NCBI GenBank assembly: GCA_029204225.1
Contig: CM055093.1
Span: 23,045,912-23,109,911, forward strand
From: Diphasiastrum complanatum
Taxonomy: Eukaryota; Streptophyta; Lycopodiopsida; Lycopodiales; Lycopodiaceae
Direction: 5' to 3'
Length of the DNA: 64,000 bases
Shown here: positions 23,406 through 35,164 of the stretch, in pieces
Layout of the letters: every line of letters begins with the position of its first letter
How positions within the stretch are numbered: the first letter of the stretch is position 1
Translations under genes and position numbers: made by a program
Notes under the pieces: model-generated
Told to the model about the DNA's origin: nothing
Database searches by the model: none
Seen by the model: the letters and a program-made list of their open reading frames with translations, nothing else

Positions 23406-23923
23406 CTGGTTTTCCATGCTGCCTAAGTGGACTACCTGGGTGCTTTTTGTGGCCATGGCTATTTATGATGTGGTGGTTGTGTTGGTGCACGGGTGACCTC
23501 TGAACATATTGGTGGAATTGGCCATGTCCAGAGAAGAAGAACTTCCTGCTTTCATCTATGAGGCTCGCCCTATTTTTGCTTCTCCTTCCAGGTGGATCTT
23601 TGTCCACAATTATTTAGACCTAGAAACTTACATATATATATCCTATTGTGGAGAATGATGCCACTTCCAGTCTCAACCTATGAGAATTGAGAGAGAGAGA
23701 GAGCTTGGTTCATTAACAAGATCAAGTAATTCAAGCTCATTTGAATGATAATCATTTTTTGCAACTTATTATTCTTAGTACAAAAAACACTATATCTGAT
23801 GATCAGACCTACTATTCAAATACACAAAGAGTGCTTCACTTGACATGAGGATAGTGAAGCTGGTATAGCATAGAAAGCTTGTAGATCTCACATCCATTCA
23901 CTTTTGATTCTCTTTGGTAAGGA

Positions 23924-23926
<3 letters not shown>

Positions 23927-23962
<36 letters not shown>
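23927..23962. repeat. (CT)n microsatellite
   Basis: About 18 perfect CT units. Shortly after, near 24010-24070, the sequence AGCATCTTTGGGAATGCCTT occurs twice in tandem. Confidence 0.95.
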
Positions 23963-23965
<3 letters not shown>

Positions 23966-24074
23966 GTGGATGAACCTCATTCCTCCACAGCCATTGCGAA
24001 TTGCTTGCGAAGCATCTTTGGGAATGCCTTCTAATAATCGTTTGAAGCATCTTTGGGAATGCCTTCAAATAATC

Positions 24075-24290
24075 GTAATGGATTTTTGGTGACTATTCTG
24101 CCCATTTTTGAACAGATTAAAAAGCAGCATAGTCACCTGTTTGTTTAAAAAAAAATTTAGTGCAGATTATGCCTGCCATCTGCCATGTGGCGGCATTGGA
24201 TTGGTCTCAAATTGTTTTAGTGCTGATTCTACTTGCACCTGCCACGTGACAGCTAAGGATTGGTTTAAAAAGGGTCCAAAAATCCATTAC
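24075..24290 (+). mobile_element. MITE-like element, copy 2
   Basis: Perfect 15-bp terminal inverted repeats: GTAATGGATTTTTGG at 24075-24089 and CCAAAAATCCATTAC at 24276-24290. It is 216 bp long and in the opposite orientation to copy 1 at 2261-2470. The interior matches copy 1, including CTGCCACGTGACAG, GGATTGGTTTAAAAAGGG and the GACTATTCTGC hairpin. Both copies show TA just inside the outermost base, compatible with a TA duplication. Similarity continues past the right end to about 24335 (GCAATGG...CCAGGCAGAGGCCG), matching half of the foldback at 2162-2255. It is non-coding. Confidence 0.7.
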
Positions 24291-24335
24291 GCAATGGAAG
24301 GGGCCAGGCAGAGGCCGTTTTGCCCGGTCCTCTAG

Positions 24336-25620
24336 ATATCGTGTCTATCTTATGGAGCGAATGTAGAGCAGAGAGAGATAAGGATCGACCATATTGCTCT
24401 GCGGCTGTTGGATTAGTGCTAGCAATTTTAGCAAAATATTTGATGCTAGCAATTTTAGCAGAATATTTGATGCTGCTAGCAAATGAATCTTTGATTGCTC
24501 CCCTTTGGATTTCCTTGTGATGAAAGGAAGATAGCCAGATCACGCACAGACCAACACGCGCAGGACTACAGTTCTTTGCTTTCATCAGATCCGCTTTCAT
24601 CAAGACTATAGTCCTTTGCTTTCATCAGATCCGCTTGAAAATCTGAAGGCAGTTATCTGTGCCAAGTAGTCAAACAAAATGATGTTTCTCAATTTTCTCT
24701 TAAGATTGTCGGAGGCATCCGACGATTATCTTTGTTATTGGTATAGTTAAGAAAGAAGAAATATCTGAAGTATAGAGATTGAAGGAAGTGTAGAAAGCAG
24801 TTTATGAGTTGATTCGTTCAAAGAAAAATTGTTTTACTGTTAAGAGTTCGAATTAGTATGCAATCTTACATTCGGAGCTTCAAGCCGAGGGTGAATTTTT
24901 CAAATATGGAGGTTTTAAAGAGTCCAAGATCTACTTTGCAGCTTTTGAGTCCGTCCGAAGTAACATCTCGTTTGTCGTCTCCTGTGAAGAGGGTAAAAAA
25001 ATTAGTGATGAAAACCCTTTCGTGGTCTTTGCAATGAGCTCGTGCTGCATGTGCCATGTGGTGAAGCGTTTGAAGGTGCTATATATGTTGGAGGAAAACT
25101 TACTGGTAGCCTCGATCGACTGATGATCGCTCACATCAGTGGGACTCGTACCACAGCTAAAGGAAGCTGGTGCTCTGTGGCTGTAGAGCCAAGGTGTGCG
25201 GCTATGAGGAACATAAAGATCTGTATCTGCTTTGTAACGGCGTTCCACTATTCATGTTTGAACTCCAAATCTTCCTTTTGCATTTATCTGGAGAGCAATC
25301 AAACTCTCATCACAGGTTTTGTGAAGTTGTATCTCGTTCTAACTTCCCCGCAATGATGAGGATGGCCCGTAAGATCTGAAGCGCCGGTCTTTCAAGCCTG
25401 CGGAAATTGTTTTGAATCTGAGGAGGAATCCACAAGTATATAAGTTTAGTGATGCCAAGCGTGTTCGAATATGCATAAGGGCGATGAGAGAGAAGGTTGA
25501 GTAGGGAGAAGAGCTGAAGATAGAGAACAATCAGGAAAAGACACTTCAAAGAAGGTATAGAGTGTCACGTTACAGATTTGGATGTTCTCAATGTGATATC
25601 ACATTGAGATGAGTGAAAGG
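24336..25620. other. Intergenic; possible decayed coding tract
   Basis: Near 24860-25030 the plus strand has a short protein-like stretch (for example EGEFFKYGGFKESKIYFAAFE) broken by stops on both sides. It may be a gene remnant, but I cannot assign a family. No intact gene is present. Confidence 0.3.
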
Positions 25621-25649
25621 ATATCATTCAGATGACACTCGAAGGAGAA

Positions 25650-25660
25650 AGAGAGGGCTC

Positions 25661-25693
<33 letters not shown>

Positions 25694-25835
25694 GTTAAAG
25701 AGAGGGCTTGAGAGAGAGAGAGATATGGAGGTTAAAGAAGGAGGGAGGGAGAGATTGGAAGGAGAAAGAGAGAGAGATATGGAGATTAGAAAAGGAGGGA
25801 GAGAGATGGATCTTGGTGAGCCATATACAAAGAGA
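25650..25835. repeat. GA-rich degenerate repeat
   Basis: A perfect (GA)n run (about 25658-25687), then imperfect repeats of GAGAGATATGGAGGTTAAAG and GGAGGGAGAGAT. Confidence 0.8.
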
Positions 25836-25889
25836 GGGAGGGAGAGGGGAAAGAGACAATTGAATTGGGGGAGGTGGGACCAAGGGGAG

Positions 25890-26080
25890 TGAATATGCAT
25901 GCATGGGGAGGGGCCATACATGAATATGCATGGGAAGGTGAACATGGGCATGTTCCTCTCCAAGTTTTTTAGTTAAAAAAAGTTTATGCATGGGTAAAGA
26001 GAGGAAGATGCATGGGTGCACCCATACACATGCGCAAAATTTTACATAAGTTTAAATATATATATATTTATATATATAGA
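25890..26080. repeat. Dispersed repeat R, copy 2
   Basis: It shares CAAGTTTTTTAGTTAAAAAA, TGCATGGGTAAAGAGAGGAA and TGCACCCATACACATGCGCA with copy 1. The (TA)n run at its right edge is longer than in the other copies. Confidence 0.7.
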
Positions 26081-26116
26081 CTAGTAAAGAGTGCCCGTCA
26101 ATGTCGTTGACGGGCA
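26081..26116 (-). mobile_element. Helitron-like 3' terminus with perfect hairpin
   Basis: On the minus strand a 9-bp perfect stem (TGCCCGTCA/TGACGGGCA at 26092-26100 and 26108-26116, 7-nt loop) is followed by CTCTTTA, CTAG and a flanking T. Stem, 11-nt spacing, CTRR end and T flank match the Helitron 3' signature. The element body would extend rightward from 26117, but no 5' end or helicase is seen. Confidence 0.45.
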
Positions 26117-26309
26117 ATGCAGGCTGATCTTCATAGAAATGCATTTATATTTCAATGTTTTCCGTGAAAAGTTTGATAATTTAAAAAATCTTTAGAGCAC
26201 CTTTCAAATTTTTCATAATGAAAGTCTCATTTGTTTAACAACTTTCACCATGAAAGTATGTACATGCACTTCAAAACATTATGTGTGTTGGTAAAGGATT
26301 ATTTGAATT

Positions 26310-26496
26310 TGGAGTGGGTCCTCTAGATGCATGCATGGGAAGGAGTGCCATGCATCCTTTTCTCCATACATGCATCCTTCTCCCCCCAAGTTTTTTAAGT
26401 TAGAAAAAGCTCATGCATGGGTGAAGGGAGAAGCATGCATGGTGCACCTATACACATGCACAAAACTGTACATAAGTTTAAATATATATATATAGA
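26310..26496. repeat. Dispersed repeat R, copy 3
   Basis: Same blocks as the other copies: CATACATGCATCCTTC, AAGTTTTTTAAGTTAGAAAA, CATGCATGGGTGAAGGGAGA and CATAAGTTTAAATATATA. Confidence 0.7.
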
Positions 26497-26605
26497 CTAG
26501 TGAAGAGTGCCTGTCGTTGAAGGGCAGTGGAGGCCGATCTAGGTGGTAACCGATGATTTGGATGATGGCCAATCTTGCACATCTCTCATCTCGAATATCA
26601 AACAT
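26497..26605 (-). mobile_element. Helitron-like 3' end, copy 3 (short)
   Basis: CTAG at 26497-26500 is preceded by A on the plus strand and followed by TGAAGAGTGCCTGTC, the same junction as at 19500 and 26081. The next 100 bp match sequence beside copy 1, but with most of the 19550-19800 tandem block absent. The hairpin is degenerate. Confidence 0.35.
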
Positions 26606-26790
26606 TTGAGTCTTTGGAAAAATTCAAGCCTTCAAAAAAATTCGAGCCTTCAAAAATATTCGAGTCTTCGGGAAAATTTTAGTCGTTGGAAAATAAAATT
26701 GAGTCTTCGAAAAAATTCGGGTCTTTTGAGAAAATTTGACTTCATAGTACAAAGGGTCCTTCAATCTTTTGGAAAATATTTGATCCTTTG
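26604..26790. repeat. 18-bp minisatellite, second locus
   Basis: Units of the TTCGAGTCTTTGGAAAAA family, more diverged than at 20520-20930. Its position directly after a Helitron-like end mirrors the first locus, so the minisatellite may be part of that mobile repeat. Confidence 0.65.
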
Positions 26791-27229
26791 AGATTAAAGA
26801 TAGTGAGTTTGTGGTCCATGAAAATGGTGGGCCACGATAGAGATTTGAAGGATTGAAAAAAAAGAAAAACAATTTTAAGTAGTCAAGAAAATTTTTATAT
26901 ATGGGTAAAACTTTGATAATTTAAAATAAATAAGAAAGCCATGTAATAAAGATTATTGAGTAAAGTTTAAAACACACTAAAGTGTGTGAAAAAAATAAAA
27001 CCTTAACTTCAAACTTCAAATATTTAAATTCAAATAAAAATATTTGGGGCCCACCACCCAATGCACACAATGTGCAAATGTCTGGGGATATGTAATTTCC
27101 TCATACATACATCCCCCTCCTCATCATTTAGTTAAGAAAGATATTTAGAGAAATATATTTGAATTTATTTATTGGGAATGAGGGGTGAGAAATCTTTTTG
27201 GGGCCCACCTCCCAATGCACACAATGTGC

Positions 27230-27420
27230 AAATGTATGAGAATATGCACTTTACTCATACATGCATTTTTTTTTCTCTTACATGCATCCTCTTCCCCAAT
27301 TCTTTTAGTTAGAAAAAGCTCATGCATGGGTGAAGGGAGAGGATGCATGGGTGCACCCATACACATGCGCAAAAGTGTACATAAGTTTAAATATATATAT
27401 AGATATATATATATATACAA
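27230..27420. repeat. Dispersed repeat R, copy 4
   Basis: It carries the same core as copies 1-3 up to the AAGTTTAAATATATATAT edge, but then continues in a (TA)n run and unrelated sequence without the CTAG/hairpin segment. A partial upstream duplication (CACACAATGTGCAAATGT) occurs at 27063 and 27217. Confidence 0.7.
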
Positions 27421-28600
27421 CTATTCAAAAAAAAAAAAGCATCACGTTTGTAAATCAGAGCTTATTATGAACATAAAATCATCTCCCATTTTTTTAGTTG
27501 ATATGATATATGAAATGATGTAAAGGATTGGCTATGTAGCCCTGTCAAACTTATTGTGACTTAACTAAGAACGAAGTTTATTGCACTAGTATATAAGGGG
27601 GCGTGTCAAACTTATTGTGACGTAACTAAGAGCGAGGTTTATTGCACTAGTATGTATATAAGGGCGTATTGCGTGAACAAATGCTTACTCATTTGAATTC
27701 AGACTACCAAAAATAGTTTAATAATCCATTATTCCCCCTAGCCCATTATTCCCCCTAGCCCACAAAAATGACCTCGAGTGAAGTATTAACATTGGTAAAG
27801 ATAGATTCTAATCCTAGTATCACATATACTTGCATCAATTGAGTAGATTCCTTGGGTATCTATTCTTGATTCTAGCATCACAAAAAATATACTAATTGAA
27901 TGGATTCCTTTGTAAGAATTATACAATGTGCCAGTGCTCGAAAAACCTCTTTTAAGTTATTCTCAAAAAACCTGCATTTCATAAAACTTGTTAGTTTTTT
28001 GAAGACTTTTATTTATAAAATGGTTCATATGCTTGTATAAAACACCGTCAAATATTTTAAGATATCGATTTTTGAATACTTTGCTGATTTTCCCAAGCAC
28101 TCCAATGTGCTCTTCTCGTTTCCATATTTACCGAACAAATTCAACGAATTCAACCGGGTTGACTCAGGTAATTAAATTAGCATCCCTTGACATATAACAA
28201 TTGAGGTGAACTCAAAGCATTTCAAAAATGACTTTGTCATAGATCCCTCCCCCGGGGCCTATCTTGTCCGTACACATGTCCGTACGGTGTACGTCTTATT
28301 AATCTCGTACACTGATCTTGTAAGGGATAAGTTACAACTACAAACATACCAGTCCCGTCTCTTACTCTCACTACGCAACTTCATCACAGCCGTTGGATAT
28401 TTTCGACGACAGTCAGATCTCGCCACGTTTACCTGAATAGCCGTAGATAGCTGACAACCGTCAGTTTGGACACGTGGCTGACATCCAGGTAGGAAGAGCC
28501 CGTGTCTTTAAGCTCCTCCTGTTATCCACCAAACCAATATGTTCTCGAATACGCTCTCCCCTCGGCTCGATCCATCGTCTTTTCGAGTACAATTTCGGCA
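27421..28600. other. Intergenic, nothing recognised
   Basis: No gene supported. A small direct duplication (GTGTCAAACTTATTGTGACTTAACTAAGA-like, only part shown) occurs at 27542 and 27605. From about 28430 to 28560 the sequence has an ACACGTGG element and promoter-like composition, but no coding exon could be tied to it. Confidence 0.35.
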
Positions 28601-28639
28601 TAAATCTCCTTCGTTGCTACAATTGTATTGTCTGACAGA

Positions 28640-29480
28640 TCCTGCCTCGCGCTGTCATGTAAGTGTCTCTGATTTGGTTTTTGCTCTTGAACCATGTTCC
28701 TCTAAGTTTCTGTGTCTGTGATTTGGTTTTTGCTCTTGAACCACGTTCCTCTAAGTTTCTGAGTTTTTATTATTATCTTTGTTAATAATTGTATTATCTG
28801 ACAGGTCAAGCCTGCCTTGCGCTTTGTGTAAGTTGCTCTGATTTGTCTTTTGCGCTTGCATGCCCCTTCAAGTTTGTCTGATTTTTGTATTTCACAATAT
28901 TTATCGTTCTTTTCATATGATGCACTGAATTGTTGTTCAATATGAGGGCCGTTGGTTCAGATTTGCAAATCTGTCCATCTGAGATGTCCTTTGCATGTCT
29001 TCGATCGTAATATTGCTCTATGTACGGATAAGAGTCATGAGATGCATTTTATCATGGACGTGTACGGACTGCTCCGTACATCTCTGGACAATCAGCACGT
29101 TTATCAAGTTGTGGTGGTTCATTATGTTGGATGGTGAGAATGTTTTCAGCTGTTGTCAAATATGCACTAATTTGCTTATGAAGTTTGGAAGCTGTTTATT
29201 CAGATCTGTAATCCGTCGATCTGAGATGTCCTTTGAAGCTTGCATATCTTGATTCCATTATGATGGTTAAAGGCCTTTTGTTTATTTCTTGTATGTCCTT
29301 AATATTGGTACAGAAAATTGGCAGCGGAAAGGAACTCCTCACCAACCACTTATTGAATGACATTTAGAAGCTTTTCAATTATAATATAGGTTATATTATG
29401 GATGTGTATGGGTTCGGTTCGGACATCTTTGGACTATCAACTTGCCTACCTAGTTTCTGTGGCTCATTATGTTGCTTGGT
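28640..29480. repeat. Local degenerate duplications
   Basis: A block containing GATTTGGTTTTTGCTCTTGA and CTAAGTTTCTG is repeated at about 28670 and 28718, with a weaker third copy near 28835. CTGAGATGTCCTTTG recurs at 28979 and 29220, and the ATGGACGTGTACGG..CATCTCTGGAC block at 29054 recurs as ATGGATGTGTATGG..CATCTTTGGAC near 29398. These are stepwise local duplications in non-coding DNA. Confidence 0.6.
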
Positions 29481-30490
29481 TAAATCTGAGTGTCCCTACG
29501 CCCGGACCTTGAAGTAAGCTGAGAGACGTAATTTTCAGACGTGAGAATACTAACGAGCTTTTTCTTTCAAAATTGTTTTTGATTTTTACTGCCGCTACAG
29601 AAACATCAGCGCAGTATTCTGACCAAGAAGGTCAATCTTACTATAGCTTTCAAAACGGCCACATATATGCACACGAGGACCAGACATGAAGTTCTTGGAA
29701 TACACCCCTTTCATCAGGTTTAATTTCGTACTCCCCTTCCAGAATACATCTCGCTTTGCTGCCTGACTTCCCTTTGCCAATAGTGGAGATTTATAGTTGT
29801 TGATATACTTGCTTTTTGAGCGCAGAATAAATGGATTTTTAAACAATGTAAACCTTGGAGACCGCAGAATAGCCGGGCTCTTGGAGGCCTACTCATGTAT
29901 GTACTTTCTTTATGCTACAGAGCACCAGTGTATGTAGCTTAAAAAGATAGATGCCATCAGAATGAAAGCTTTTGAAATACTGAAAAGGATCTGATGTCTG
30001 CCACTTTTTGAAAGTAGCATTTCATCCATTCATTCTCAGGATTTTTAAGGGATGTGTGTAATTAGCAATTTTATAACTCATTCTTGTTTAGGATATCTAT
30101 TAGCTTGATTTAGTATGTGTAAAAGACTATGAAAGGGTATGCACTTGAATTGGCAAGGAACTTTCTTGGAATTTCTCCTTCTCTGTCCATTTGAAAAGAA
30201 ATAATATTTCTAGGTCGGTAAGGTGATCATGAAACTACAAGCTCATTTGCACTTCAAAGAAGCTTCCAGTGGCTAGGGCCCAACTGGGAGGGATAATAGT
30301 GCGCCCTCCAAGAAGGCCCCCACAGTAATATGTCCAAATGGCCTAATAATGAATAATAAGGCCAAAGGCCAACCATATAGTCTGAATGTCACTAATGAAT
30401 AAAAAAGGGCCCAAGGCCTGCTTATGCATAAAGTAAAGTAACTGTAAATGTAAATGGACGCGGCGAATGTAATGAGTCGAGTCCATAACT
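29481..30490. other. Intergenic; right part probably chromovirus 3' LTR
   Basis: About 30270-30490 lies just past the polypurine tract of the minus-strand Ty3/gypsy element and should be its 3' LTR, but a matching 5' LTR was not found and the outer boundary is unclear. 29481-30270 shows nothing recognisable. Confidence 0.35.
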
Positions 30491-30502
30491 CTCCCCGACA
30501 CA
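30491..30502 (-). other. Polypurine tract of the Ty3/gypsy element
   Basis: On the minus strand GTGTCGGGGAG lies 35-45 nt after the polyprotein stop codon. This is the expected position and composition of the plus-strand primer, immediately before the 3' LTR. Confidence 0.5.
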
Positions 30503-30536
30503 AAAAAAAGACCCAACTGCCAAAAAGATAACCGGA

Positions 30537-33500
30537 TCAAGTAGCAGCAAGCCCTGGTGCATCAACAGCTAGAGGAACATCTGATGTAGAGGAATCAACA
30601 AGTGCAGCAAAAGCACGAGCCTGATCCGCAAGTAATGGTGTATGATAAAACACATCAATAGGCTCCCATGTAGCCTCCTCAATAGGACGACCATCCCACT
30701 GGACCAAAAACTAAATCTGCCGGCGGCGTCGACTATGGTATAGACGGACCTGTAATATAGCAGCAGGTAAAAATGGAAATAACTCTGGAGCAGTAGGAAA
30801 CTCAGCATCACAAGGAGCGTCATCCTCAATAGCAGCACGTAATAAACTGACATGGAATACATCACAGGCGCGTGTGGAAGCAGGAAGCTGTAAGCGATAT
30901 GTAACTGGACTAAGAACCTCCACAATGCGATAAGGTCCATAATAACGTGGTGCAAGCTTCTCAGTAGAAGCATGGCCCTGGACAAAATGATGACGTGCAA
31001 ACCGTAAGCGTAGATAAACCATATCTCCAAGCTGAAACTCAACATGGCGGCGATGACGATCAACTGAGGTCTGATAACGCTGCTGAACATGCTGTAAATG
31101 AGAACTGGCCCAAGTAATAAGCTCTCGAGCACCTGATAGAAAAGATGCAAGTGTAACAGGTGTATTCTCAGGAGGAAGAGGAATGCCAGGTAAAAGAGGT
31201 GCATAGCCATGAGATAATAAAAATGGAGAGACACTTGTGCTGGTACTAACAGAGCTATTATAGCTATACTCTGCTAAACATAAATGTTGATCCCAATCCT
31301 TCCCTGAAGGAGTAACAAAATGGCGTAAATAATCCTCAAGGATCCTGTTAAGGACCTCAGACTGCCCATCAGAAGTAGAATGATAAGCAGAACCCATAAA
31401 AAGCTGAACATCCAAAATACGCATAAGCTCTGTCCAGAATATAGATGTAAACTTACTATCCCGATCAGAAAGGATAGTACGAGGAAATCCATGCAGGCGG
31501 AAAATCTCTGATAGGAACAAACGTGCACACTGCTCTGCTGTGATAGTACTGCGAACTGGGATAAAATGTGCCTGTTTCGAGAACCTGTCAACTACCACCA
31601 TACATGAATCGTGACCACGCTGGGTATGGGGAAGGCCAAGGATAAAGTCCATAGATATATCAGTCCACTGGCGATGAGGAATAGGCCAACTCTGGAGCAA
31701 ACCAGCAAATTTAGAACGGGAGTACTTATTACAAAACAGAAAGGGCAAGTACGAATAAGTACAGCAAGCTCAGATCGAAGAGAGGGCCAATAGAAATGGT
31801 CTTTGAGGCGAGCATAAGACTTCTGAAAACCAAAGTGACCCCCAATAGGAGAGGAATGAGCATCCGACAACAACTGGGAACGAATACCCAAAGAACTAGG
31901 GATACAAAGAGAATCATAATGATAAAGACGATTGTCAATAATGGAGTAAACCTGATGAGGACTGGACGAAACAGGTGGGGCAGAACTATAAACATCACGA
32001 AAATCAGAACATGTAAGGTATGCTGCAAGTAGAGCATCAAACCATGGAGGAATAGTAGAAACGAGTGTATTTAACAAAGTTGGAAGATGAGATAATGCAT
32101 CAGCAGCAGTGTTAGCACGACCAGGACGATACAATATGGAGAAATTAAAAGACTGTAAAAACTGCAACCAACGAAATTGACGATCACTAAGGTCACGTTG
32201 AGAAAACAGATAATGTAAAGACTGGTGATCAGTAATAATGTCAAATGGGACTCGATACAGATAATGACGCCACTTCTTAAGAGCATAGATAATAGCAAGA
32301 AGCTCTTTCTCATGCACAGAATAACGTTGCTCATAAGAGTGAAGACGACGCGACTCATAAGCAATAATACATTGACTGGCGAAGTAAAGCACCCAAACCA
32401 ACATGACTAGCATCAATCTCAACAAGAAACTTCTGATCAAACTGCGGTAAACACATAACGGCAGCATCAACAACAGCACGACGAAGAGTATCAAACGCTG
32501 TCTGACAATCAGGAGTCCACAGAAAAGTACTAGACTTCTTCAAAAGTGCATGAAGAGGAGCTGCGATAGTGGCAAAATGAGGAACTGGACGACGAAGGTG
32601 AGTGGCTAACCCAAGAAACATACGAACATGATGAATATCAGTAGGTATAGGCCAATCCTGATGGCCTGAACCTTATGAGGGTCCAGACGAATGTGACCAT
32701 TACAAATAAGAAAACCAAGAAACTTGATCTCAGAAACAGCAAAAGAACATTTAGACAACTTAGCAAATAACTGGTGGTGTACAAGTAACTGAAAGACCGA
32801 GGAAAGATGGGCAACATGCTCAGCAAGAGACTGACTAAAAATAAGAATATCATCAAAATAAACCAAGACACAATGACCAAGAAGCGGACGTAAGATGTTA
32901 TTCATCACATTCTGGAACGTAGGAGGGCCATTAGTAACACCAAAAGGAAGCACATGAAATTCATATAAACCAAGATGAGTACGGAAAGCAGTCTTATGCT
33001 CGTCAGAAGGGTGCATCCTGATTTGGTAATATCCAGAACGAAGGTCTATCTTGGAAAAGATTTTAGAGGTACCGAGCTGGTCAAAGAGGTCATCCATGTG
33101 TGGAATAGGGTACTGATTACGAATAGTCAACTTATTTAAAGCACGGTAATCAATACAAAGGCGTTTGGTACCATCTTTCCTATTAATAAGGAGAACAGGA
33201 GCACCAAAAGGGCTGTGACTAGGAACAATGAGACCCTGATCTAACAAGGCAGTAATATGGAGCTCAAGCTCATCACGCTCAGATCGAGACATACGATAAG
33301 GGGGACAGGAGGGAGGAGCAGAACCAGGACGCAAATCAATATGATGGTTCACGTCACGTAATGGTGGAGGTTCTGAAAAGACAAAAGCATACTGATGTAA
33401 TAAGTCAGAAATAACCTGAGGAACAGCTGCTGGTGTAGAAACTGGAGGAACTGGTACTGCCCGCTGAACACATGATAAGGCAGCACAGTGAGCCTTCGGC

Positions 33501-35164
33501 AGGCTGCGAATAAACTGCTTCCCAGTAATCAACTGGAAGTCTCCCTGAGAATCAATGCCCACAAGTGAGTGTGTAACTGCATCATGTACAAATGTCAATG
33601 TCTGCTGTGTCAAGTCCAGTGTAACGGCTCGAAGAGATGCAAACCAATCAGCACCAAGGATAAGATCATAACGCTCCATAGGGATAATGTAAAGATCTGC
33701 CTGTCCAGAGAAATCTCCAATGCGGTATGGTAAATGCTGAAACATCTGAGAACTAGGAAAAGAATGAGAATTGGCAACCTCAACTGTGAGAGGCTGGGAA
33801 GCAGGAACAGGTGAAGCACGGATCCGACTAGTGATATAACTGCTAATAAAAGAATGAGTGCTACCAGTATCAACTAAAGCAATATACTCTCGATCTGTAA
33901 TACGCACACGTAACCGAATGGAGCGAGGACCAGGACGCCCTGTCCAAGTAGCATAGGCAAGCTGAGCATGGCAAGTAGCAGGAAGTAAATCAGGGGAAGG
34001 CTCAGAGGATAAGTCAGGCTCATCAGAAATATGAATGTAGATATCGGAATCATCTGGAGTAGTGCCCTCATGGTAAAAAACAGCAGTAGTAGTAGGGAGA
34101 GGCTGGCGGCAATCACAGGCAAGATGGTCAGGACTCTTACAACGAAAGCAAAGACGCTTCTGCTGAAGATCAGCAAACTCTGCAGACGTGTAACGTCGGA
34201 CAAAAGCAGGTCGAGGAGTCGGAGGACGAGGAGGCGAAGGGGCAATGGAGAGAGCTGGAACAGAAGGGGCCGGTGTAGGGGTGAACGTAGCGGGAAAAGA
34301 TGAAGCAGAAGGACGGGGTCGGGAGAAGCGGGAAGGAAGGGTGTCAAAGTACTTATGCTGTAAAGTACTGGCAAGAGACATCGCCTCAACAAGTGTGGTA
34401 GGACGGAAGGAAGAAACATCATAACGTAAAGCACCACGAAGCCCAGGAATGTAACGAGAAATAAGCTCAGTGGGCTGTAGATCTGTGAAAAGATAAGAAA
34501 GCTCCATAAACTGATCTGTATAAGAAGCAAGATCACTGGTCTGAGTGAGACTACGGAATGTATCACGTTGGCGGTCAAGCCACTGAGGATCAATCATAGC
34601 ATGGCGGAGGTCACGGCGAAAAGTATGCCATACATGGAGCCCTTCCCGATCAGGATCAACTCTATAAACTCGCCACCACGTGGCGGCATGTCCATCTAAA
34701 TGTAAAGCAGCCAACTGGATCTTCTGAGGATCAGTCTTGGGGTAAATCCGAAAATATGTGTCAAGCTTAGCAAACCAATTCTCTAATAAGTTCCCGTCGG
34801 AGGAACCGGAATAGGTAGCAAGCTGTACCCTATCACGAAAGTCTCGAGGAAAGTGTGGCTCAGGAAGTGGGGGACGAGGAAAAAAACCAGGAGGTGGGTT
34901 AGATGGAATGAACGGTCCACCACCAGGCTGACTAGCAGAAGAAGATGGAAATCCAAATGGAGGGGGAGTTCCAAATGTAGGAAAAACAGGAGCTTTACCA
35001 GGACCATGAGGCTGTAAAGAATCAATCTGTGACTGCATAGTAGCAAAGCCGGTCATAACTGAATCGAAGCGAAGAACGAGGCCAGAAAGGGTCTCATCCA
35101 TGCGACGAAACTGATCGGATAAGGTTTCCTGAGTAGTCTCACTCGGGGTAGGTGAATGTGCCAT
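30537..35164 (-). pseudogene. Ty3/gypsy chromovirus gag-pol, broken
   Basis: From an ATG at 35164 the minus strand encodes gag (Pro/Phe-rich linker, then ATYSGSSDGNLLENWFAKLD and AATWWRVYR), a CCHC knuckle (CFRCKSPDHLACDC), an aspartic protease (VDTGSTHSFIS), RT (YFDDILIFS near 32850), RNase H (VEIDASHVGLGALL; TDHQSLHYLF), integrase (RQWTDISMDFILGLP; VVVDRFSKQAHF; GQSEVLNRILEDYLRHF) and a C-terminal chromodomain (VQWDGRPIEEATWEP). This order, with integrase before a chromodomain, defines chromoviruses. Frameshifts occur near 32620, 32385 and 31740, and a TAG at 30711-30713 splits the chromodomain. The final stop is at 30537-30539. Most other frames of 60-300 codons here are shadows. The copy is inactive but young enough to be read throughout. 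Confidence 0.92.

Noticed and set aside
28206-28721. Possible gene start with small frames after a promoter-like stretch
   Set aside because: The frames are short, unmatched, and followed by local non-coding duplications; no exon chain could be built.
30569-34593. Leu/Val-rich minus-strand frames of 80-240 residues (for example 33874-34593 and 30569-31234)
   Set aside because: They overlap the chromovirus gag-pol in alternative frames and are shadows of the real domains.
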